From Aeromonas australiensis (GTDB lineage: Bacteria; Pseudomonadota; Gammaproteobacteria; Enterobacterales; Aeromonadaceae): a DNA stretch of 64,000 bases. The DNA lies in the NCBI RefSeq assembly GCF_000819725.1, contig NZ_CDDH01000069.1:62001-126000 (forward strand). The letters are read 5' to 3'. The notes beneath the pieces are model-generated. The model ran no database searches. It was not told the DNA's origin and saw only the letters and a list, made by a program, of their open reading frames with translations. The translations under genes were made by a program, and so were the position numbers. Shown one piece after another: positions 44,229 to 53,453 of this stretch. The stretch's first letter is position 1. Every line of letters starts with the position of its first letter.

Positions 44229-44629
44229 GCAGTGTCAGTCGTGAAGGGCGTAACCTTTATCGCGATCCCCAGCAGGGCAAGATAGCCGGGATCTGTGCCG
44301 GTTTGGCTGAGTATTTCGGGGTGGAGACCTGGATCGTGCGGCTGCTCGCCATCAGTGGCCTTATCTTCGCCGGTTTCATCACCTTCACTGCCTATATCGC
44401 CGCCTGGTTCTTGCTCGATAAAAAGCCGGTCACCCTCTATTCACAAGAGGATGCCGACTTTGCCGAGGTGCGGATGAAGGCGCGCAGCTGGCAGGCGGGG
44501 ATCACCCCTCATCAGGCGCTGGGCCGTATCGCGCAGGAACTTGACGCGCTGGAGCCCAGAGTGCAGCGGATCGAGAAGCTGGTGACCTCCAGGGAGTTCA
44601 CCCTGCAGCGGGAATTTCGCAAGCTGTAG
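44225..44629 (+). CDS. pspC: Phage shock protein C
   Basis: From the ATG at 44225 the protein is 134 aa. The PspC domain is clear (LYRDPQQGKIAGICAGLAEYFGVETWIVRLL), followed by a membrane segment (GFITFTAYIAAWFLL) and a polar C-terminal tail. It partners PspB in releasing PspA from PspF. No pspD is present; ycjX and ycjF follow. Confidence 0.96.
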   Translation: MSSVSREGRNLYRDPQQGKIAGICAGLAEYFGVETWIVRLLAISGLIFAGFITFTAYIAAWFLLDKKPVTLYSQEDADFAEVRMKARSWQAGITPHQALGRIAQELDALEPRVQRIEKLVTSREFTLQREFRKL

Positions 44630-44774
44630 TGCTTGCTCAAGCACTCAATGGCGATGGTGGAACTTGCAGTGATGCGCCACCATCGATGCCAACTATCCAG
44701 AGATGGATAACCGGTCGACCTATCGCACGGCCGATCACGCCAGATGCAACCACCAAGGGAGAATAGGTCAAGTC

Positions 44775-46181
44775 TTGATACGCAATAAACTGGAACAGAA
44801 GTTGACTCGCCTGCAACACAAGGCGAACGACGTGGTAAACCGGGTGCGGGATCGCCACATCCGGCTGGCGGTGACCGGCCTCTCTCGCAGCGGCAAGACC
44901 GCCTTTATCACGGCGCTGGTCAACCAGCTGGAACACGCAGCCATCGATGGCCGCCTGCCGCTGTGGGATGCCCTGCGTCAGGGACGCATTCTCGGTGCGC
45001 GCCGGGTGCCGCAGCTCAACGCCCACATTCCCACCTTTGCCTATGAGCGTGGCCTCGACTCCCTGTTTGGCGATCCACCGGCCTGGCCCGAGCCTACCCG
45101 CGGCGTAGCCGAGGTGCGCCTCGAAATTCGCTATCGCACCCGTCATCCCCTGCGCAAACATCTGGGGGAGATCTCCACCCTCTACGTGGATCTGGTGGAC
45201 TACCCGGGGGAGTGGCTGCTCGACTTGCCACTCCTTGAGATGAGCTACCAGCAGTGGAGTGAACAGGTGCGCGAGCAGCTGCGTCGCCCCGAGCTGCAAT
45301 CACTTGCCGCCAGCTGGCTGACCCCCGGGTGGCAGGCCGACCAGCGCTTCGAAGAGCGGCCGGTGGCTGAACTTGCCGAGCGCTATACCGCCTATCTGCA
45401 CGCCTGCAAACAGGAGTTGGGATTGCATCTGATCCAGCCCGGCCGCTTCGTGTTGCCGGGGGAGTATGCCGGCGCCCCCATGCTGCAATTTGTCCCCTGG
45501 GTGTGGGAGATGCCCGCCGGCGAGCCCGCCGATGGCACTCTTTACGCCACTCTCAAGCAGCGCTTCGAGCAGTACAAGCAGCATCTGGTGCAGGGTTTTT
45601 ATCAGCAGCACTTTGCCGGCTTTGATCGCCAGATCGTGCTGGTGGACTGCCTGCAGCCCCTCAACGCCGGGGCGGCCAGCTTTGGCGACATGCAGCAGGC
45701 CATCGCCCGCATCATGGAGAGCTTTGCCTACGGCAAGAGCAACTGGTGGCGCCGGCTCTTTTCGCCCCGTATCGACAAGCTGCTGTTTGTGGCGAGCAAG
45801 GCCGATCACGTCACCCCAGAACAGCATGGGCCCATGGTCTCCCTGCTCCAGCATCTGGTGCGCAGTGGCCGCGGCCAGGCCCGTTTTGAGGGGATCACCA
45901 CTGAGTGCTTGGCGCTTGCCGCCATCAAGGCGACCGAGGTGGGCAAGGGGGTGGCCAATGGCCGCGAGTTCCCCGCCATCCGTGGTACCAGCCTGAGCGG
46001 TGAGCCGCTGCTGCTCTTCCCCGGGGAGGTGCCGCCCCATATTCCCCCCGCACAGTGGTGGAACAGTCAGGGTTTTGATTTTCAGGGGTTTCGCCCCATG
46101 CCCATGAGCCCCCATCAGGCGCTACCCCATATCCGGCTCGATGCGGCGCTGGAGTTTCTACTCGGGGATCACCTCGAATAA
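44775..46181 (+). CDS. ycjX: YcjX family GTP/ATP-binding protein
   Basis: YcjX is a P-loop protein of the DUF463 family, co-regulated with psp genes. GLSRSGKTAFITALVNQL is the P-loop, near residue 35. TLYVDLVDYPGEWLLDLP and QPGRFVLPGEYAGAPMLQF are near-identical to E. coli YcjX. I choose a TTG start at 44775 with GGGAGAA upstream (468 aa, E. coli 465); an ATG at 44703 would add 24 unrelated residues. Exact function is unclear. Confidence 0.93.
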   Translation: MIRNKLEQKLTRLQHKANDVVNRVRDRHIRLAVTGLSRSGKTAFITALVNQLEHAAIDGRLPLWDALRQGRILGARRVPQLNAHIPTFAYERGLDSLFGDPPAWPEPTRGVAEVRLEIRYRTRHPLRKHLGEISTLYVDLVDYPGEWLLDLPLLEMSYQQWSEQVREQLRRPELQSLAASWLTPGWQADQRFEERPVAELAERYTAYLHACKQELGLHLIQPGRFVLPGEYAGAPMLQFVPWVWEMPAGEPADGTLYATLKQRFEQYKQHLVQGFYQQHFAGFDRQIVLVDCLQPLNAGAASFGDMQQAIARIMESFAYGKSNWWRRLFSPRIDKLLFVASKADHVTPEQHGPMVSLLQHLVRSGRGQARFEGITTECLALAAIKATEVGKGVANGREFPAIRGTSLSGEPLLLFPGEVPPHIPPAQWWNSQGFDFQGFRPMPMSPHQALPHIRLDAALEFLLGDHLE

Positions 46182-46234
46182 CGGTGTGCGGTCTTGGCAC
46201 CTGAGCCGAAGGCTGCGCACAGGAGAACAATGCG

Positions 46235-47266
46235 ATGAACGATCAGATAAAAGAGCGGCCACCGCTGCAGGGCAAGGTGATCCTTGAGCCAGCCTTGACG
46301 GTGGCCAGTGACGAGCGACCGCCCGCACCGGCCCAGCGACTGGAGGAGGCGAGTTTCGAGCGCCTCGACGAGCTGGACGAGTTCACCGAGGTGGAGAGCG
46401 CCCTCGTCAGCAAACCGCGCCGCCGCCATCGGCTGTTGGCGTGGGGGCTTGGGGCGGTCGGTCTGCTCTCGTTGGGCCAGTATGGCGCCTTCCTTTACGA
46501 TCAGTTTCTCACCACCCCGCTCTGGGGCAGCGCCTGGCTGGCAGCCTCGGCGCTGGTGGCGGTGGGGACCGCCAGCGTGGTGGGTCGCGAGTGGCTGCGC
46601 CTGCGCACCCTCAAGCGGCGTCAGGATGTGCGCTCGCGCGCAGAAGATCTGCTGGCCCATCAGGGAGTCGGGCAGGGGCAGCCCTTCTGCGAAGGGTTGG
46701 CAGCCAAAAGTGGCGACAAGGGGCGCGAGGGGTATCAGACCTGGCTGGCCCAGCTCGACGAGAGCCACAGCGATCGGGAAGTGCTGACCCTCTATAGCCA
46801 GCTGGTGCTCGCCGAGCGCGACAAGCTGGCACAGGCGCGGGTGGCCAAATGGTCGGGGGAGGCCGCCGTGTTGGTGGCGCTCAGCCCGCTTGCCACTGTC
46901 GATATGATGTTGATGCTGTGGCGCAACCTGCGGATGATCGAGGATATCGCCGATGTCTACGCCATCGAGCTTGGCTACTGGAGCCGCATTCGCCTTATTC
47001 GTCAGGTGTTTCGCAACATGCTCTACGCCGGTGCCACCGAGCTGGTGACCGAGGTGGGGATGGACTTGCTGGGGGCCGAGTTTGCCGCCAAGATCTCTGC
47101 CCGCGCTGCACAGGGGGTGGGGGCCGGGCTGCTCACCGCTCGCCTTGGCCTGCGCACCATAGAGGCGTGCCGCCCGCTGCCCTGGTGTGCGGACGAGAAA
47201 CCCAAACTCGGCGAGCTGCGCAAGCGGCTGATCGGCCAGCTGGCGCAGTATCTCAATAAGCCTTGA
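46235..47266 (+). CDS. ycjF: YcjF / UPF0283 membrane protein
   Basis: The 343-aa protein fits TIGR01620/UPF0283: a polar N-terminus (EEASFERLDELDEF), two membrane helices (about residues 68-89 and 97-117), and a conserved C-terminal region (LSPLATVDMMLMLWRNLRMI). It follows ycjX by 53 bp and belongs to the psp-associated set. AGGAG lies upstream. Confidence 0.93.
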   Translation: MNDQIKERPPLQGKVILEPALTVASDERPPAPAQRLEEASFERLDELDEFTEVESALVSKPRRRHRLLAWGLGAVGLLSLGQYGAFLYDQFLTTPLWGSAWLAASALVAVGTASVVGREWLRLRTLKRRQDVRSRAEDLLAHQGVGQGQPFCEGLAAKSGDKGREGYQTWLAQLDESHSDREVLTLYSQLVLAERDKLAQARVAKWSGEAAVLVALSPLATVDMMLMLWRNLRMIEDIADVYAIELGYWSRIRLIRQVFRNMLYAGATELVTEVGMDLLGAEFAAKISARAAQGVGAGLLTARLGLRTIEACRPLPWCADEKPKLGELRKRLIGQLAQYLNKP

Positions 47267-47290
47267 TGGCTGCTGGAGATGAACAGCTGT

Positions 47291-47308
47291 TGTCACAATT
47301 TATTTACA
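47291..47308. promoter_or_regulatory. TyrR box upstream of phhA
   Basis: TGTCAC-AATTTA-TTTACA matches the TyrR box TGTAAA-N6-TTTACA at 10 of 12 positions. It lies about 117 bp upstream of phhA. tyrR is encoded in the same cluster, so activation or repression of phhAB by TyrR with aromatic amino acids is a fair inference. Confidence 0.55.
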
Positions 47309-47317
47309 ACTGTTTCA

Positions 47318-47349
47318 GGCAGCCGACTCATGGGTCGGCTGCTTTTTTT
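47318..47349 (+). terminator. ycjF terminator
   Basis: GCAGCCGAC pairs with GTCGGCTGC (47319-47327 with 47334-47342), followed by seven Ts. It separates the psp/ycj unit from phhA, which therefore needs its own promoter in the next 75 bp. Confidence 0.92.
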
Positions 47350-47424
47350 GTTGCCATTTCGTTACAGTGAAACCGTGATGAAACGGCAAGGCGCCTTGAT
47401 GTGGCGCCAGAGGATGGAACCGCT

Positions 47425-48219
47425 ATGGCAACCTGTTACACCGCCCACCAGCCGGATGCTGACGGGGTGATCCACTATAGCAACGAGGAGCACGGTACCT
47501 GGCAGATCCTGATCGACCGTCAGCTGGCGGCGCTTGAGGACAAAGCCTGTGACGAGTACCAGTCCGGGCTGGTGCGACTCGACTTGCCCCGTGATCGTAT
47601 CCCCCAGCTGGCCGAGATCAACGCCGTGCTGCAGCCTGCGACCGGCTGGTCGGTGGCGGCGGTGCCTGCGCTTATCTCGTTCGATCGCTTCTTCGCCCTG
47701 CTGGCCAATCGCCAGTTTCCGGTGGCGACCTTTATCCGGCGCCGGGACGAGCTCGACTACCTGCAAGAGCCCGATATCTTTCACGAGATCTTCGGCCACT
47801 GCGCCATGCTGACCAATCCGGCATTTGCCCACTTTACCCACCTCTACGGTCAGTTGGGGCAACAGGCGAGCAAGGAACAACGGGTCTTTCTGGCGCGGCT
47901 CTACTGGTTCACCGTGGAGTTTGGCCTCTTGGCAACGCCGGACGGGCTGCGTATCTACGGTGGCGGCATTCTCTCCTCCATCGGCGAGACTACCTATGCC
48001 CTCTCGGGTAAGCCGCTGTTGCAATCTTTCGATCTGCTGACCGTGCTGCGCACCCCGTATCGTATCGACATCATGCAGCCCACCTATTTTGTGCTGCCGA
48101 CTCTCGATCAGCTCTACCAGCTGAGCGGGCAGGAGATCATGGCTGCGCTGGCCGAGGCCAGTCGGCTGGGCCTCTATCCGCCGCGCTTTGAGGTTGCCAC
48201 TGGCAAGCAGGCGAGCTGA
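47425..48219 (+). CDS. phhA: Phenylalanine-4-hydroxylase
   Basis: PhhA converts phenylalanine to tyrosine with a pterin cofactor, iron and oxygen. The 264-aa protein is the short bacterial form without a regulatory domain. The iron-binding HEIFGH motif supplies both histidines, and the glutamate lies in YWFTVEFGLL. The ATG at 47425 follows AGAGGA; a GTG at 47401 is less likely. phhB lies 52 bp downstream. Confidence 0.95.
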   Translation: MATCYTAHQPDADGVIHYSNEEHGTWQILIDRQLAALEDKACDEYQSGLVRLDLPRDRIPQLAEINAVLQPATGWSVAAVPALISFDRFFALLANRQFPVATFIRRRDELDYLQEPDIFHEIFGHCAMLTNPAFAHFTHLYGQLGQQASKEQRVFLARLYWFTVEFGLLATPDGLRIYGGGILSSIGETTYALSGKPLLQSFDLLTVLRTPYRIDIMQPTYFVLPTLDQLYQLSGQEIMAALAEASRLGLYPPRFEVATGKQAS

Positions 48220-48271
48220 CCAACAGCAAACAACCCTATTTCATTGTCATTAATTCAAGCAGGAGTCACCC

Positions 48272-48610
48272 ATGTCCGAACTGGCCAGTCAGCAGTGTGA
48301 AGCGTGCCGCGCCGATGCCCCCAAGGTGAGCGATGAGGAGCTGCGCGAGCTGATGCAGCTGATTCCCGACTGGCAGCCGCTGGTGGTGGAGGGGGCGCTG
48401 CAACTGCGGCGGGAATTTACGTTTCGCAACTTCAAGGAGGCGCTGGCCTTCACCAACCGCCTGGGGGAGCTGGCGGAAGCGGAGTTCCATCATCCGGCCA
48501 TCCTGACCGAGTGGGGTAAGGTGACCGTCAGCTGGTGGACCCACAAGATTGGCGGCTTGCATCGCAACGACTTCATCATGGCGGCGCGTACAGACCAATT
48601 GCCCAGATAA
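48272..48610 (+). CDS. phhB: Pterin-4a-carbinolamine dehydratase
   Basis: PhhB recycles the pterin cofactor of PhhA. The 112-aa protein has the family's active-site histidines in EFHHPAI and a conserved end, [26 protein letters not shown] precedes the start. Its last third is the first copy of a 150-bp tandem array that continues beyond the stop; copy 4, ending RPDQLLR, may carry the ancestral C-terminus. Confidence 0.95.
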   Translation: MSELASQQCEACRADAPKVSDEELRELMQLIPDWQPLVVEGALQLRREFTFRNFKEALAFTNRLGELAEAEFHHPAILTEWGKVTVSWWTHKIGGLHRNDFIMAARTDQLPR

Positions 48611-49060
48611 TTTGAGAGCAGGTTGAGGCGGCGTATCCCCTTCCTGCATTTCTGACCGAGTGGGGTAAGGTGACCGTCAGCTGGTGGACCCACAAGATCG
48701 GCGGCTTGCATCGCAACGACTTCATCATGGCGGCGCGCACCGATCAGTTGCCCAGATAATTTGAGAGCAGGTTGAGGCTGAGTATCCCCCTTCCTGCATT
48801 TCTGACCGAGTGGGGTAAGGTGACCGTCAGCTGGTGGACCCACAAGATTGGCGGATTACACCGCAACGACTTCATCATGGCGGCGCGTACAGACCAATTG
48901 CCCAGATAATTTGAGAGCAGGTTGAGGCTGAGTATCCCCCTTCCTGCATTTTTGACCGAGTGGGGTAAGGTGACCGTCAGCTGGTGGACCCACAAGATTG
49001 GCGGTTTACATCGCAACGACTTCATCATGGCGGCGCGCCCCGATCAGTTGCTCCGCTAAT
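48503..49060 (+). repeat. Tandem array of phhB 3'-end cassettes (four copies, about 150 bp)
   Basis: The phhB 3' end (from CTGACCGAG at 48503) recurs at 48652, 48802 and 48952, giving periods of 149, 150 and 150 bp. Each unit encodes [20 protein letters not shown] and the rest of the C-terminus with a stop, joined by a conserved spacer of about 45 bp (starting AATTTGAGAGCAGGTTGAGG). Copies 2-4 lack start codons. The cassettes differ almost only at synonymous positions (GGC TTG CAT, GGA TTA CAC, GGT TTA CAT; all Gly-Leu-His). Copies 2-4 keep one reading frame, as 150 is a multiple of 3; the first junction has lost one C. Confidence 0.95.
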
Positions 49061-49090
49061 CGCACCCCACACCAGCGTCATTGGTTGACC

Positions 49091-49126
49091 CGGGCCTGCC
49101 TGCGAAAGCGGGGTGGGCCCGCATTT
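49091..49126 (+). terminator. Probable phhAB terminator
   Basis: CGGGCC pairs with GGCCCG with further G-U-containing pairs inside, followed by CATTTTTATG. It lies after the last cassette and before tyrR. Confidence 0.55.
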
Positions 49127-49207
49127 TTATGGGCAGGCGCTCGCACTGGGGGGATCGAGACTGTATTATCCGCTCATTCATAGAGTTAGCTAGGAAGTGT
49201 GTCCCGA

Positions 49208-50755
49208 ATGCGTCTTGAAGTCAGCTGTGAAGACCGCCTGGGCCTGACCCGGGAACTGCTCGACCGCCTGGTGGAGCACAATATCGATCTACGCGGCATC
49301 GAAATCGATACCTCAGGCATCATCTATCTCAACTTTCCCGAGCTGGAATTTCGCGATTTTCAGCATCTGATGCCAGAGATCCGCCGCATTCCCGGTGTCT
49401 ATGACGTCAAGACCATCCCCTACATGCCCTCCGAGCGGGAGCATCACGAGATTGAGGCGCTGCTTAAGGCACTGCCGGATCTGGTCTTTTCCCTCGATGC
49501 CAAAGGCAAGGTGACTCAGGCCAATCAGTCGGCGATCACTACCCTGGGGTTACCAGTGGAGGAGGTGCGCGGCGTGGCACTCGGTTCGCTGGTCAAGGGT
49601 TTTTCGTTTGGTCGCTGGTTGGAAGCGAACGAGATCAAACCACAGACCTGCAAGCTCAGTCTCCACGGTGAGGAGTATCTTGCAGACCTGATGCCGCTGT
49701 TCGTGGCGGAAGAGAAGGGACGGCACGCGCTGGCGGGGGCGGTAGTGGTGCTCAAGTCTGCCCGTCGTATTGGCCTGCACTTTAGTGCACTTCATGCAGT
49801 GGAAGTGGGGGGCTTTGAACACCTGCAAGCCGAGAGCCCCAAGATGAAAGAGGTGCTGTCGCAAGCGCGCAAGCTGGCGATGCAGGATGCACCACTGCTC
49901 ATCGTCGGCGAAACCGGCACCGGCAAGGAGCTGTTGGCCCGCGCCTGTCACGGGGCCAGCCTGCGCTCCAGCCACCCCTTTATGGCCCTCAACTGCGCCG
50001 CCATGCCCGATAACGTGGCCGAGAGCGAACTGTTTGGCTATGCCCCCGGCGCCTTTGGCAACAACACCGAGGGCAAGCGCGGTGTGCTGGAGCTGGCGAG
50101 TGGCGGCACCCTGATGCTGGACGAGATAGGTGACATGTCGCCTCATCTGCAGACCAAGTTCCTGCGGGTGCTGCAGGATGGGGTCTTTCGCCGGGTCGGT
50201 GACGAGCAAGAGGTGAAGGTCAACGTCCGTTTCATCTGTACCACCCAGAAGCAGTTGCTCGATTTGGTCAACGATGGCAGCTTCCGCGAGGATCTCTACT
50301 ATCGCCTCAACGTGCTCAGTCTGGCGCTGCCCCCCCTGCGCGAGCGCAAGGCAGACATCATGGTGCTGGCCCAGCAGTTTGTCTCCCGCTTTGCCAGCGA
50401 GTTGCAGCGGCCACGTCCACGGTTTACCCGCAACATGGCCGACTACCTGACCGCCTACCGCTGGCCAGGCAACGTGCGTCAGCTGCGCAACTGTCTCTAC
50501 CGTGCCATGACCCTGCTGGAAGGGGATGAGCTGGGGCCCGAGCAGATCGACCTGCCGGTGGTTGCCGAAGCGGCTCCGCTGATCGACGAGTGGTTTGAGG
50601 GCAATCTCGACGATGCGGTGAAGCGTTTTGAAAGCCAGTTACTGGCACGGCTCTATCCCGCCTTCCCGTCGACGCGCCAGCTGGCCAAACGTCTGGGGGT
50701 GTCGCATACCGCCATCGCCAACAAGCTGCGGGAATATGGCATTAGCAAGAAGTGA
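49208..50755 (+). CDS. tyrR: Aromatic amino acid regulator TyrR
   Basis: TyrR controls aromatic amino acid synthesis, transport and breakdown. From the ATG at 49208 the protein is 515 aa (513 in E. coli) and begins MRLEVSCEDRLGLTRELLDR, an ACT domain. A PAS-like region follows, then an AAA+ domain (Walker A GETGTGKE, Walker B GGTLMLDE). It lacks GAFTGA (GAFGNNTEG instead), as expected for TyrR acting with sigma-70. The C-terminal helix-turn-helix (TRQLAKRLGVSHTAIANKL) binds TyrR boxes. Its position behind phhAB parallels phhR-phhABC of pseudomonads. Confidence 0.96.
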   Translation: MRLEVSCEDRLGLTRELLDRLVEHNIDLRGIEIDTSGIIYLNFPELEFRDFQHLMPEIRRIPGVYDVKTIPYMPSEREHHEIEALLKALPDLVFSLDAKGKVTQANQSAITTLGLPVEEVRGVALGSLVKGFSFGRWLEANEIKPQTCKLSLHGEEYLADLMPLFVAEEKGRHALAGAVVVLKSARRIGLHFSALHAVEVGGFEHLQAESPKMKEVLSQARKLAMQDAPLLIVGETGTGKELLARACHGASLRSSHPFMALNCAAMPDNVAESELFGYAPGAFGNNTEGKRGVLELASGGTLMLDEIGDMSPHLQTKFLRVLQDGVFRRVGDEQEVKVNVRFICTTQKQLLDLVNDGSFREDLYYRLNVLSLALPPLRERKADIMVLAQQFVSRFASELQRPRPRFTRNMADYLTAYRWPGNVRQLRNCLYRAMTLLEGDELGPEQIDLPVVAEAAPLIDEWFEGNLDDAVKRFESQLLARLYPAFPSTRQLAKRLGVSHTAIANKLREYGISKK

Positions 50756-50775
50756 TTTTCGCCTTGCTGCCTGCC

Positions 50776-50811
50776 AACGGAGAGCCCGTCATCAGACGGG
50801 CTCTCCGTTTT
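50776..50811 (+). terminator. tyrR terminator
   Basis: A 15-bp stem (AACGGAGAGCCCGTC and complement, ATCA loop) is followed by TTTTCTTT. Confidence 0.92.
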
Positions 50812-50945
50812 CTTTACACGAACTCTGTAGATGATGGTGGGGGGCAGACTTGTCAGGCCAGTGTCAGCCAACTTACTATCCGGGTTCATCTACCCGAACC
50901 GCAATGCCATAGCAGCGGTATTGTCAAGGCGACCACCTCCCGATC

Positions 50946-51503
50946 ATGCTGTTACGCTTTTCCCCCCGTTTAACTGCCCGTCTGGCGCTCCTGTTGGTGG
51001 CGTGTGGCCTGCTGTTGCCCCGCGCGCTGGCGGAAACGGCCGCAGAGAGCCGGGCAACGGCGGTCAGGGCGCTGGTGCTCGATATCATGAGCTACACCCG
51101 CTGGCCCACCGAGCCTGCGGTGCTGCGCCTGTGTGTGGCGGCGCCGACCGAATATGCCGGCGCCCTCTTTACCATCGATCGTCAGGCCAATGGCCGTACC
51201 GTGCAGGTCCATCGTTACGAGGCGAGCGATCCGGCCATCAGCGATCACTGCGATGTACTCTATCTGGGCGTTCTCGACGAGCCGACCCGGATTGCGCTGT
51301 TTGCCCGCCTGCAGGGACACCCTGTGCTCAGCATCAGCGAATACAACCACGACTGCGCCACCAGCTCGGTGTTTTGTCTGCAGACCTCGCCGGATAGCGT
51401 GCGGGTGCGGTTTAAAGTGAACCTCGATGCTCTGGCTCTGAGCGGCGTGCGGGTGCATCCCGCCGTGCTCAAGCTGGCTCTTGCCAACAAAGGTGCCCCA
51501 TGA
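50946..51503 (+). CDS. yfiR: YfiR family periplasmic repressor of YfiN
   Basis: YfiR is a small periplasmic protein that binds and silences the diguanylate cyclase YfiN/DgcN. The 185-aa protein has a signal peptide (LALLLVACGLLLPRALA) and the YfiR fold (VRALVLDIMSYTRWPTEPAVLRLCV). Four later cysteines may form the disulfides that make the family redox-sensitive. It overlaps dgcN by 4 bp. Confidence 0.9.
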   Translation: MLLRFSPRLTARLALLLVACGLLLPRALAETAAESRATAVRALVLDIMSYTRWPTEPAVLRLCVAAPTEYAGALFTIDRQANGRTVQVHRYEASDPAISDHCDVLYLGVLDEPTRIALFARLQGHPVLSISEYNHDCATSSVFCLQTSPDSVRVRFKVNLDALALSGVRVHPAVLKLALANKGAP

Positions 51504-52735
51504 GACGACAAGTGAGCGCGGCACCCCGCCGTCTTACCCTGCGTCAGAGCCTGGGGCGAACCCATCTGGTGGCCGCCATCACAGCCGTCAGCGTGGCGGG
51601 ACTCTTTTTTACACTGGTGGCCCTGCTGGTAGTGCGTTTTTACGCCGACCACAATCTGGAGCTGGTAGCCCGCGCCATCAGCTACAGCGCCGAGGCGGCG
51701 GTGGTGTTCCACGATGAGGAGGCGGCGAGCGAGGCGCTCAGTGGTATCGTGGCCAATGAAGAGGTGGCCGACGCCACTATCGTGCTGACCCATGGTCAGC
51801 TGCTCGCCAGTTGGGCGCGCCCCAGAAGCAACCCGCTGGTGACCCTCGAAGACTATCTGGCCCAACTGCTGATGCCGGGCCCTGTCAAACTCCCCATGCT
51901 GCGGGATGGCGAGCAGATCGCGACCATCGAGTTGCGCGGCCACGGTGAATACCTGTTGCTGTTTTTGCTCTCGGCGCTGCTGGTGATGGTGGTCTGTCTG
52001 GTGCTAAGCGCCATGGTGGCACTCTATGTGGCTGACCGGATGCAGGTCTCCATCACCGCACCGCTGCGCAAACTGGCGCTTGTCGCCCACTCGGTACGCC
52101 GACAACGCACCCTGGGGATGCGGGCGCCACCGGCCGATATCGTCGAGATTAACGAGCTGGGGGATGACTTCAACTCCCTGCTGGACGAGCTGCAAGCCTG
52201 GCAGGCCCAGCAGGCCCGCGAAAATGCCAGCCTGCTCCATCAGGCGACCCACGATGCGCTAACCGGGTTGCCCAATCGCGCCCTATTTGAAGCGCGGCTC
52301 GATCATGCTATTGGCGAGGTGAGCGAGGGAGGGACCTCATTTGCCCTGCTTTATCTCGACTGTGATCGTTTCAAGCAAATTAATGACACGCTGGGGCACA
52401 ACGCCGGTGACGATGTGCTGATCGCGCTCTCAAGACGGGTGCAACATCAGCTGCGTCCTGACGATCTGGTGTTTCGCCTCGGTGGCGACGAGTTTGCGGT
52501 GCTGGTTGGCCCGCTCCAGCGACAGCATGAGGTGGACGAGGTGATTGGCCGCATCCAGCAGGCGATGAGCGAACCGGTGGCGCTGCGTGACGGTCGTCAG
52601 CTGGTGGCCGGGGTGAGTGTCGGTTATGCCATCTATCAGGCCGGCATGAGTGTCAGCGTGCTGTGTGATCAGGCCGATGCGGCCATGTATCTGGCGAAAC
52701 GGGCGCGCCGCAGCGAACAGCACACCATCGCCTGA
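51500..52735 (+). CDS. dgcN: Diguanylate cyclase DgcN/YfiN
   Basis: The 411-aa inner-membrane protein makes cyclic di-GMP. It has an N-terminal helix (about residues 24-48), a periplasmic CHASE8-like domain, a second helix (about 152-175), HAMP, then GGDEF. The active motif RLGGDEFAVL starts near residue 326. A product-inhibition I-site RPDD precedes it by the canonical five residues. YfiR restrains it and YfiB relieves that, coupling envelope or redox stress to biofilm formation. There is no EAL domain. Confidence 0.92.
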   Translation: MRRQVSAAPRRLTLRQSLGRTHLVAAITAVSVAGLFFTLVALLVVRFYADHNLELVARAISYSAEAAVVFHDEEAASEALSGIVANEEVADATIVLTHGQLLASWARPRSNPLVTLEDYLAQLLMPGPVKLPMLRDGEQIATIELRGHGEYLLLFLLSALLVMVVCLVLSAMVALYVADRMQVSITAPLRKLALVAHSVRRQRTLGMRAPPADIVEINELGDDFNSLLDELQAWQAQQARENASLLHQATHDALTGLPNRALFEARLDHAIGEVSEGGTSFALLYLDCDRFKQINDTLGHNAGDDVLIALSRRVQHQLRPDDLVFRLGGDEFAVLVGPLQRQHEVDEVIGRIQQAMSEPVALRDGRQLVAGVSVGYAIYQAGMSVSVLCDQADAAMYLAKRARRSEQHTIA

Positions 52736-52770
52736 CTGGCAAGCATAACAACATAAACAAGGGGCAAACC

Positions 52771-53259
52771 ATGAAGATCACCCACCTGTTGAAAGTGACC
52801 CTGCTGGGGGGGATGTTGTCGCTGCTGGCCGCTTGCCAGAGCGCGCCCAAGGGGCTGACCCCGGAGCAGATCACCGTGCTCAAGGAGCAGGGCTTTTATC
52901 TGACCGATGAGGGGTGGACGCTGGATCTGGCCAACCGGGTGCTGTTTGCCAACAACGTGGGGGCGCTCAATCCCCAGACTCGCCAAACCGTTGAAATGCT
53001 GGGCAAGGCTCTGCTCGGCGCAGGGCTGGACAAGGCGCGGGTGGATGGCCACACCGACAATACCGGCGAGAGCAGCTACAACCAGCAGCTCTCCCTGAAG
53101 CGGGCCCAGTCGGTGGCCGAGGTGCTGGTCGCGGTCGGTATGAAGCCCGCCAATCTGGAGATCCATGGCCGTGGCGAGACCCTGCCGCTGGCGGATAACA
53201 GGAGCAGAGAGGGGCGGGCTGCCAACCGTCGGGTGGCGATTGTGATTGCTAACCAGTAG
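52771..53259 (+). CDS. yfiB: OmpA-like outer-membrane lipoprotein YfiB
   Basis: The 162-aa lipoprotein has a lipobox LLAAC (cysteine near residue 22) and an OmpA-type peptidoglycan-binding domain with VDGHTDNTGESSYNQQLSLKRAQ and NRSREGRAANRRV. YfiB sequesters YfiR and so activates YfiN. The gene order yfiR-dgcN-yfiB is that of E. coli. Confidence 0.92.
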   Translation: MKITHLLKVTLLGGMLSLLAACQSAPKGLTPEQITVLKEQGFYLTDEGWTLDLANRVLFANNVGALNPQTRQTVEMLGKALLGAGLDKARVDGHTDNTGESSYNQQLSLKRAQSVAEVLVAVGMKPANLEIHGRGETLPLADNRSREGRAANRRVAIVIANQ

Positions 53260-53453
53260 TTCTCCCTATCCACAGTGTCAGGCGTTATAGCAAGGGGTGT
53301 TTGTATGATGCTCTTTTTGCGCCTGTCAGCAGCAACGGCTACTGGTGGGGGCAGGAGTCTCTTTGCATCCTGCAGAGCGCCTGTCGGAGTGAGGGGCGCT
53401 TGTCCCCAAGGGGGAGAAAGATAAAAATGGGGGCCATCGCAAGGGAGGCAGGC

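Noticed and set aside
48490..49028. Repetitive minus-strand frames across the phhB array
   Set aside because: They are open only because the 150-bp unit keeps its antisense frame; they lack starts with ribosome sites.
48503..49060. The phhB array as a CRISPR array
   Set aside because: The units are 150 bp of coding sequence with a near-identical spacer, not short repeats with unique spacers.
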